From contig NZ_VCYH01000005.1 of assembly GCF_030464345.1 (NCBI RefSeq), forward strand, positions 1 to 64,000: a stretch of 64,000 bases of DNA, written 5' to 3'. The DNA comes from Methanoculleus frigidifontis (GTDB taxonomy: Archaea > Halobacteriota > Methanomicrobia > Methanomicrobiales > Methanoculleaceae). How positions within the stretch are numbered: position 1 is the first letter of the stretch; each line of letters starts with the position of its first letter. Below, one piece after another: positions 58,767 through 64,000 of this stretch. The translations under genes and the position numbers were made by a program. The notes beneath the pieces were generated by a model. It ran no database searches, was not told the origin of the DNA, and saw only the letters and a list, made by a program, of their open reading frames with translations.

Positions 58767-59504
58767 TTAGTGGTTCTGGTAGTAGAACTCCCAGGCGTCC
58801 ATCTCGGTGCCGTTCTCGAAGATGCAGACACCGTACTCGCTGCCGTCAGGGTTCGCGCGGATCTCGTAGGCATACCCCTGCTCCTGGCAGTAGACTGCGG
58901 CAGGGTTCGCAATTCCGCTCACACCCGCTCCGGGCATAGCCGGAGCGGTGGCGGTCGTCTCTTCGATCGTCAGGATCTTCACCGGAACGCCCCACTGCTG
59001 GATGGTCACGACGTCCTGCTGCACCTCGGCGGTGAAGGAAACCCGCTTCCCATCGGCCGCATACTCCTCCGCGAGGTTCAGCGGCAGGTACCGGGCGCCG
59101 TCATCGGCGACGATACCGTAGAATCCGCCCTCAAGGTCGACGTAGGTGACCGTCCCGTTTCCGGCGATGACCGTCCGCTCATCGGTCTGCTCGATTGCAG
59201 CGATCTCGATCGGTGTTCCCCACTGCTGGATGGTGACGGTATCCTCACGGAGACTGCCTACGAAGGTGACGTTCATGCCATCGACCCGGTACTCTTCTGA
59301 AAGGTTCAGCGGGAGGTACCGGGTCCCGTCTTCGGCGACGATGCCGTAGAATCCGCCTTCGAGGTCGACGTAGGTTATCGTTCCGTTCTTTGCGACGATC
59401 TCCTGTTCCTGATTCGCCGCCTCCTGGCCGAGGCAGCCGCACGTCAGCATGGCACCGGCCACCAGCAGCCCTGTGATAAGGTAGACGCTTTTTCGAATTG
59501 TCAT
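58767..59504 (-). CDS. Lipoprotein with duplicated beta domain and DUF333 C-terminus
   Basis: This protein has 245 residues from ATG 59504. A lipoprotein signal (LITGLLVAGAMLTCGCLG) precedes two copies of a 70-residue unit, each with TYVDLEGGFYGIVA.DG.RYLPLNL, then V.F...V..D.VTIQQWG.P (near residues 43 and 118). The last 50 residues are a DUF333-type module (ANPAAVYCQEQGYAYEIRAN, YGVCIFENGTEMDAWEFYYQ). The two units are about 70 percent alike by eye. DUF333 modules occur in putative secreted proteins of unknown role. A TATA box (about 59541-59550) precedes it. Confidence 0.82.
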   Translation of the reverse strand: MTIRKSVYLITGLLVAGAMLTCGCLGQEAANQEQEIVAKNGTITYVDLEGGFYGIVAEDGTRYLPLNLSEEYRVDGMNVTFVGSLREDTVTIQQWGTPIEIAAIEQTDERTVIAGNGTVTYVDLEGGFYGIVADDGARYLPLNLAEEYAADGKRVSFTAEVQQDVVTIQQWGVPVKILTIEETTATAPAMPGAGVSGIANPAAVYCQEQGYAYEIRANPDGSEYGVCIFENGTEMDAWEFYYQNH

Positions 59505-59687
59505 ATGTATCGACAGAAGAGACATTGTCGCTTTGCAGGTAAGTATATTTCTTTAACTACGAAGTATCTCGAAACTATTCCGCCCGCAGCGTCAGGAGAG
59601 AGGTGTATATTTATCGTCTCGATACCAAGTGATGGTATACCTCTCCGGAACACGCAAGAAGCGTTTCGGATACGGAGGAGCGGAAGC

Positions 59688-60062
59688 ATGGACGTAACAG
59701 TACAGGAAAAAGACGATGCCGCGGTCGTCACGGTTGAAGGGCGGATAGACGCCTCCTCTGCTGAAGGCCTTGACGAGGCCCTGGCGGGTGCCATCTCCCG
59801 GGGCAAGAAGAAAGTCTTTGTTAATCTCGAAAAGGTGGTGTACATGAGCAGCAGCGGCCTTCGGGTACTGCTGGGCAAGTTCAAGGGGCTGAAGAAGGAA
59901 GACGGTGAAATGGCTCTCTGCGCACCGAATCCCGACGTATATAAGGTCTTTACCCTTGCAGGGGTTCACGAGGTCTTTCCGATCTATATGAACCTGGAGG
60001 AGGTCTTTGTCGAGACGGAGCCCGGGAAAGGACGAAGGATCCACGTTAACGATGCAGACTGA
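59688..60062 (+). CDS. STAS domain protein 2
   Basis: This protein has 124 residues from ATG 59688, with GGAGGAG 7 bases upstream; the longer reading from 59505 runs through the promoter. The STAS fold is complete: MDVTVQEKDDAAVVTVEGRI, VFVNLEKVVYMSSSGLRVLL with the phospho-Ser in SSSG, MALCAPNPDVYKVFTLAGVH. It is closely related in layout to the STAS gene at 47336, but no kinase or phosphatase partner is adjacent. A HEAT-repeat gene follows 11 bases later. Confidence 0.88.
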   Translation: MDVTVQEKDDAAVVTVEGRIDASSAEGLDEALAGAISRGKKKVFVNLEKVVYMSSSGLRVLLGKFKGLKKEDGEMALCAPNPDVYKVFTLAGVHEVFPIYMNLEEVFVETEPGKGRRIHVNDAD

Positions 60063-60073
60063 CAGGTCGTATC

Positions 60074-60400
60074 GTGTACGGTGAGGATGCAGCCCGGGAC
60101 CTGATTGCGGTTCTGCGGAGCGGGGAAAGCGATGAGCGGATGGCGGCGGCAGCCGCCCTCGCCCGCATCGGAACGCCGGTCGTTGGCGAGGTAATACGTG
60201 CGCTGGGCGACGCCGATCCCAGAACGCGGATGTGGGCGGCATACACGCTCGGGCTGATCGGGGATCCGGCCGCACGCAATGCTCTTCTCGCCGCAGCTGC
60301 AGACGGGAGCGACGGCGGTGTCGTGAAGTGGGCGCGGGCGGCCCTGGAACGGATCGATGATCTCCAGTCCGGCCGGAGCTGCCGCGGCTGCTGCCGGTAA
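60074..60400 (+). CDS. Small HEAT-repeat protein
   Basis: This protein has 108 residues from GTG 60074 (read as MYGEDAARDLIAVLRSGE). Three HEAT-type repeats are visible: ERMAAAAALARIGTPVVGEV, TRMWAAYTLGLIGDPAARNA and VKWARAALERIDDL. A Cys-rich tail (SCRGCCR) ends it and could bind a metal. It is co-directional with and 11 bases after the STAS gene, so the two probably act together, for example as a scaffold for a STAS switch. Confidence 0.78.
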   Translation: MYGEDAARDLIAVLRSGESDERMAAAAALARIGTPVVGEVIRALGDADPRTRMWAAYTLGLIGDPAARNALLAAAADGSDGGVVKWARAALERIDDLQSGRSCRGCCR

Positions 60401-60470
60401 CCACAGGAAAAAGGAACGGTGCTTGGTTACGGCAGAGTGCCGGTCTGTCTGCCGCACCTTTGATCTCTTT

Positions 60471-61493
60471 TCAGTCTCGCCTGCCGGCTATGAAGACCAC
60501 GACGGCACAGGCTCCGAGAACCGTGAAGAGTGAGAGCGGTGTCTGTGTCGGTGTTGTCGCAGGTGTCGTCTCCGTGGCAGGCACGGTTGTCGGAGCCGTC
60601 GTTGCCGCGGTCGTCGGCAGGGTTGTCGGCGGTGCGGTCGCGGTTGCCGTGGGTGTCGGTGTTGCTGTGGTCTCTGCCGGTGTCGGTGTCGGTGTTCCCG
60701 TGTTGATGCCGACGCGGTTGCCGACGTTGAAGGTTATGCTGTTTGAGTCCTCGGCGAAATCGGCGAACTCCTGCGGTGTGTTCCACCGGGCCTGCACCGA
60801 GTAGGAACCCTGCTTCAGCGCACTCAGGGAGACGGCCCCCGGCATCCCGGGATCGTCGGTGTAGACCTGCGATCCGGTGAGGTTCAGGCCGCTCATGTCG
60901 CGCCCGCCGATGATTGTGCTCTGACCGCCGCCGGGTGAGGTGATCACCAGATCAACTGTTGCGGGATAGGTATTGCCGGTATGGTAAAAAGCGCCGACAT
61001 CGGGCGATATGATCTTGAACGCGAGCATGGTACTTGGGGAGATGGTCAGTCCGTCGACCGAATCCGCATGGTACGGGTTTGCCAGCACCACATCAAGGAA
61101 GACCGTGGGCTCCCGTATCAGGATCTGCTTGGTGTTGCCGTCGGTCGGGTTGAATGCGAAGTAGACCCCATATTCATCCCCTACCTCGATGGGGAGGAGG
61201 TCGAAGTCGGTATCGTCAGGAACGTTGACATCATTGACGAGTGCGCGGCCTGGGTTGTCGTCCTGGTATTTCCGCAGCGTCGTAACGGGGTTGTCGGTCG
61301 TTGCGTTCCGGAGTGCCGTAAGATCGAGGTTCTGCTCGTACACGAATACCGTGTCGTAGGGCTGGATGTCGTGGATGGTCGGGCTGCGAGCCCCTGCCGG
61401 AGCGGTACAGACGGCGAGTGCCAGTACACATAGAAGAAGCACCGCCGGCAGTATCCTGCGCCCCGGTATTCTGCATGCGGTCTCTGCAGACAT
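60471..61493 (-). CDS. DUF3821 surface protein with Thr/Pro stalk and C-terminal anchor
   Basis: This 340-residue protein has a signal peptide (ILPAVLLLCVLALAVCTAPAG), a DUF3821-type domain (IHDIQPYDTVFVYEQNLDLT, FDLLPIEVGDEYGVYFAFNP, VFLDVVLANPYHADSVDGLT), and a Thr/Pro-rich stalk (from GINTGTPTPTPAETTATP) of about 60 residues. A C-terminal hydrophobic segment with a basic end (LFTVLGACAVVVFIAGRRD) closes it. This tripartite end resembles archaeal cell-surface sorting or anchoring signals. DUF3821 proteins are typical of Methanomicrobiales. Function is unknown, probably S-layer or envelope related. Confidence 0.82.
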   Translation of the reverse strand: MSAETACRIPGRRILPAVLLLCVLALAVCTAPAGARSPTIHDIQPYDTVFVYEQNLDLTALRNATTDNPVTTLRKYQDDNPGRALVNDVNVPDDTDFDLLPIEVGDEYGVYFAFNPTDGNTKQILIREPTVFLDVVLANPYHADSVDGLTISPSTMLAFKIISPDVGAFYHTGNTYPATVDLVITSPGGGQSTIIGGRDMSGLNLTGSQVYTDDPGMPGAVSLSALKQGSYSVQARWNTPQEFADFAEDSNSITFNVGNRVGINTGTPTPTPAETTATPTPTATATAPPTTLPTTAATTAPTTVPATETTPATTPTQTPLSLFTVLGACAVVVFIAGRRD

Positions 61494-61723
61494 AGTTCAG
61501 GATTCATTCTGTGTTGATATATACTCATCGGAAAATATTGCTTTCGCTCCTGGAACGACAGAAATGACGGTGAAAGGGGGCGGGATTCCGAGATGTTCCC
61601 GAAGCCCCGGCGCCGGTCGGATCCCGATTCTGTTTTACAGGCGCAAAAACACTTTTTCCGCTGAAGAGTCGTCAGAAAAAGCGCCCGATCAGGATTATAG
61701 GCCTCTACTGCGTTTCCGTATGC

Positions 61724-61731
61724 TTAAATAA
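61724..61731 (+). promoter_or_regulatory. TATA box of the DASS transporter gene (leaderless)
   Basis: TTAAATAA is centred 27 bases before the ATG at 61754. The sequence just before the ATG (TTTCTCCGG) has no ribosome site. Confidence 0.55.
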
Positions 61732-61753
61732 TTTTCCAGCGCAATTTCTCCGG

Positions 61754-63268
61754 ATGAACAAAGTAGCCCTCCTGATTGCGTCAATACTGGTTTTTTTGGT
61801 CATATTGCTCGCACCGATCGATCCGTCCGTGATGCCGGTGGAGGCACGCTACGTAACGGCGGTAACCGCCCTGATGGTGCTTCTCTGGGTAACGGCGGTG
61901 ATACCGCTCGAGGCTACCGCACTGCTTCCGCTGGCCCTCTTCCCGCTGCTCGGCGTTCTCTCACCCACCGAGGTAGCGACATCCTACGGGGATAAGGTTA
62001 TCTTCCTCTTCCTCGGCGGCTTTATCATCGCCATGTCCATGCAGCGCTGGGGACTGCACCGGCGGATCGCCCTGCAGATCATCAGGCTTGTCGGGACGAG
62101 TCCGAAACGGTTGATCCTCGGGTTCATGCTGGCCACCGCGTTCCTCTCTATGTGGATCTCGAATACCGCCACCGCCATGATGATGATCCCGATCGCCGTC
62201 GCCATCATCCTGACCATCATCCCCGAGACGAACAAGAAACTCGAGAACCTCACCGAAGAGCAGGGCTCGCTCGCGAAGTGCCTCATCATCTCCATCCCCT
62301 ATGCAGCGAGCATCGGCGGCATCGCGACGCTCATCGGCACGCCGCCAAACGGCATCTTTCTCGCACAGGTTGAGACGCTCTTTCCTGACGCTCCCACGAT
62401 CGACTTCTTCTCCTGGATGAAATTCGGTGTTCCTTTCGCCGCCGTCTTCCTCATCGTGGCCTGGCTCTGGCTTACCTACGTCCCGTACCGGGGGATGACC
62501 AAAACCCTTCCCGAAGCGAAGGGCATCATCTCGACCGAGCTCGAAAAGATGGGGAACATGTCGACGGGCGAAGTCTGGACGCTGATCGTCTTCGTCCTGA
62601 CTGCACTTGCATGGATCTTTGCGAAGACGAAACATATCGGGGATATTACGATTCCCGGTCTTGACATGCTCTTCCCCGGCATCCACGATTCCACCATCGC
62701 GATTGCAGGTGCGTTCCTCCTCTTCGTCCTTCCCGTCAACGCGAAGAAGGGGATCTTCACCATGGACTGGAAGTGGGCGGTGAAGATCCCGTGGGGCATT
62801 CTGATCCTCTTCGGCGGCGGTATTGCCCTCTCCAACGCCTTCATCCAGAGTGGGCTTGCCGCCGAGATCGTCGGATGGCTCACCGTCTTCCACGGCCTCC
62901 CATTGATCCTCGTCCTCCTCATCGTAGCTCTCGGTGTTTCGTTTGCGACCGAGATCGCATCGAATACCGCGATGGCTGCCGTCCTGATGCCGATCATGGC
63001 GGTGACCGCCGTCAGCATGGGGGTAAATCCCTACATCCTGATGATCACTGCAGCGGTCTGTTCGTCGCTGGCGTTCATGCTCCCGGTGGCAACTCCCCCG
63101 AACGCCATCGCCTACGGTAGCGGCTACGTCGGTTCCGACGACCTGATACGTTCGGGCTGGGTGCTGGACATTACGGGAGTCGCAATCTGGACGATCTTCC
63201 TCTTCACTGTCGCCATGTGGGCGCTCGGCATCTCGGTCGACCTGCCCGCCTGGGCGCTCACTCCCTGA
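61754..63268 (+). CDS. DASS/SLC13 family anion symporter
   Basis: This 504-residue membrane protein has 11-13 helices and the two SNT motifs of the divalent anion:sodium symporters: ISNTATAMMMIPIAVAII near residue 135 and IASNTAMAAVLMPIMAV near 400. Each is followed by a TPPN-type loop (IGTPPNGIFLA; ATPPNAIAYGSG). It should import dicarboxylates (such as succinate or malate), sulfate or phosphate with sodium. Exact substrate is not evident. It is preceded by a leaderless promoter and followed by a decayed MFS gene. Confidence 0.92.
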   Translation: MNKVALLIASILVFLVILLAPIDPSVMPVEARYVTAVTALMVLLWVTAVIPLEATALLPLALFPLLGVLSPTEVATSYGDKVIFLFLGGFIIAMSMQRWGLHRRIALQIIRLVGTSPKRLILGFMLATAFLSMWISNTATAMMMIPIAVAIILTIIPETNKKLENLTEEQGSLAKCLIISIPYAASIGGIATLIGTPPNGIFLAQVETLFPDAPTIDFFSWMKFGVPFAAVFLIVAWLWLTYVPYRGMTKTLPEAKGIISTELEKMGNMSTGEVWTLIVFVLTALAWIFAKTKHIGDITIPGLDMLFPGIHDSTIAIAGAFLLFVLPVNAKKGIFTMDWKWAVKIPWGILILFGGGIALSNAFIQSGLAAEIVGWLTVFHGLPLILVLLIVALGVSFATEIASNTAMAAVLMPIMAVTAVSMGVNPYILMITAAVCSSLAFMLPVATPPNAIAYGSGYVGSDDLIRSGWVLDITGVAIWTIFLFTVAMWALGISVDLPAWALTP

Positions 63269-63371
63269 TCCTTTTTCTGGAGCACTGCTCCGTTCGCCGG
63301 GAAGGAAACGGTGGCCATATGCGATATTTGGGGAGATGATCGGTATCGGCGGCGTGAATCCGACGGTAGAG

Positions 63372-63870
63372 CAGCAATGCACCCGGAAAGTTGCCTGGCG
63401 GCTGCTCCCTTCTCTCTTCATCCTCTAGAGTGTTGCATACCTCGACTGTGCGAACTCTGACCGCCGAACATGCCGGGGAGATGCTCGCCGACCGACGGGT
63501 CTGGCACCTCCCGGCGATCTACTGCACGCTCGTCATCGGGCTCTCCGGCCCCGGGTTCTGGTTTCCTCAGGTTGCTCTCCGCCACGATGACCGCCATGGA
63601 GGTCGAGCCTCGTGACCATGTCCCCTACGTCGCCGGGTGTGCGGTTATGGTCGTCTGGTCGCGCCGTTCGGCATCTCCAGCACCTTCGCCCCCTTCTGGA
63701 CGCCTCCGGCGCTTTTCCTCTCGCAGGCGACGGCTGCAGTCGGCAATCTCGGCAGGTTCGTCGGTCATTCGGCCTTCGGTGGCTGATCGGAACGATGCAA
63801 AGCCTGCATCCAAGGCCACTCGTCTGCAACCTGCTTGTCTTCCTGGTGCGGGTGCCGGTTCGGTGCTGAG
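63372..63870 (+). pseudogene. Remnant of an MFS anion:cation symporter (ACS-type)
   Basis: Fragments of an ACS-type MFS transporter are scattered over three frames. The N-terminal EQQCTRKVAWRLLPSLFIL is followed by a TAG. MLADRRVWHLPAIYCTLVIG and SGPGFWFPQ are internal pieces. SSTFAPFWTPPALFLSQATA, GNLGRFVGHSAFG and GWLIGTMQSLHP come from the C-terminal half. Large parts between these are deleted and several frameshifts and stops interrupt it, so the gene is dead. It is unlikely to be a sequencing artefact, because whole segments are missing. Confidence 0.8.
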
Positions 63871-63918
63871 AGATCCGTTACCTTCTTCCCGGATCACGCC
63901 GGAGATACGGTAGCGAGC

Positions 63919-64000
63919 ATGCCCGGCGAAGACCACTACCACAGTCCCTCGGTCGAGACCCTGGATCGTGCCGACCTCGACGCCCTCATCGATGAGCGGG
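63919..64000 (+). CDS. N-terminus of a phenylacetate-CoA ligase/F390 synthetase-like protein (partial)
   Basis: Only 27 codons are in the window, from ATG 63919 (MPGEDHYHSPSVETLDRADL). The HSPSVETLDRADLDALIDER pattern resembles the start of PaaK-type adenylate-forming enzymes, which in methanogens include coenzyme F390 synthetase. The rest lies beyond the right edge, so this is a guess from the first residues. Confidence 0.4.
   Translation, partial: MPGEDHYHSPSVETLDRADLDALIDER

Noticed and set aside
61961-63421. 486-codon minus-strand frame opposite the DASS transporter
   Set aside because: Charged, low-hydrophobicity antisense of a clear membrane transporter.
1-64000. tRNA or rRNA genes
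   Set aside because: I saw no cloverleaf-like segment with a recognisable T-loop and no rRNA-like stretch. A covariance-model scan would be needed to exclude them fully.

Overview
This window looks like a chromosomal segment of a GC-rich methanogenic archaeon, most likely of the Methanomicrobiales (Methanoculleus-like). That placement is inference from gene content and promoter style; no database search was possible. Support comes from archaeal TATA boxes, several about 25-28 bases ahead of an ATG with no leader, other genes with strong GGAGGTG-type ribosome sites, an archaeal/eukaryotic Tsr3 rRNA-modification enzyme, a DUF3821 surface protein, PKD/dockerin and beta-helix surface proteins, many PAS-domain sensors, and the first codons of a phenylacetate-CoA ligase/F390 synthetase-like gene. 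I found no rRNA, tRNA or CRISPR array.

Layout. 1-2949: a huge secreted beta-helix protein running off the left edge. 2950-8000: small genes (DUF5661, TM2), one IS5-type insertion sequence with a frameshifted transposase, a tandem trio of KTSC genes, a PHP phosphoesterase and a cardiolipin synthase. 8048-10503: a feoA-feoB-dtxR iron operon with two DtxR-like operators. 10702-13956: ROK sugar kinase, IMPACT protein, DUF3267 protease-like protein, 2TM, hypothetical and EVE proteins. 14237-17395: glucan phosphorylase and a TSUP exporter. 17478-20105: an unusual Nramp-like transporter fused to two LytS-type 5TM receptor domains. 20359-30180: a phosphate-themed block with a DUF47-like protein plus a barrel-less PPDK-like phosphotransferase on the plus strand, facing a tightly coupled minus-strand operon of polyphosphate kinase, CHAD-metallophosphoesterase fusion, HD protein and exopolyphosphatase.

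30341-35372 holds two HTH-PAS one-component sensors around a HEAT-repeat gene; a third paralogue lies at 53667. 35491-43852: methyltransferase, DUF72, a LarC nickel-cofactor gene behind a large unrecognised protein, a dockerin/PKD surface protein, Tsr3, a deoxyribosyltransferase and a lipoprotein. 44040-53006 is a signalling cluster: a GAF histidine kinase, then RsbW-like kinase, 5TM-receptor PP2C phosphatase, STAS protein, a purine permease fused to an RsbW-like domain, and an 1110-residue response-regulator/PAS kinase with three almost identical PAS copies. This is a partner-switching set as used in bacteria to control sigma factors, in an organism expected to have no sigma factor. 55419-63870 carries two decayed genes (DUF6159, MFS), a LemA-DUF2207 pair, a repeat lipoprotein, a second STAS gene followed by a HEAT gene, a DUF3821 protein and a DASS transporter.

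How the parts may work together: the 5TM receptor module occurs in both the Nramp-like fusion and the PP2C phosphatase, and RsbW/STAS domains occur in both the permease and stand-alone genes, so transport and partner switching look linked here. Phosphate storage (Ppk/Ppx), phosphate-regulator-like DUF47 and phosphohistidine transfer (PPDK-like) are adjacent. The best candidates for undescribed biology are the sigma-less partner-switching cluster with the permease fusion, the Nramp-5TMR fusion, the DUF47/PPDK-like pair beside the polyphosphate operon, and the 614-residue unknown protein paired with LarC.
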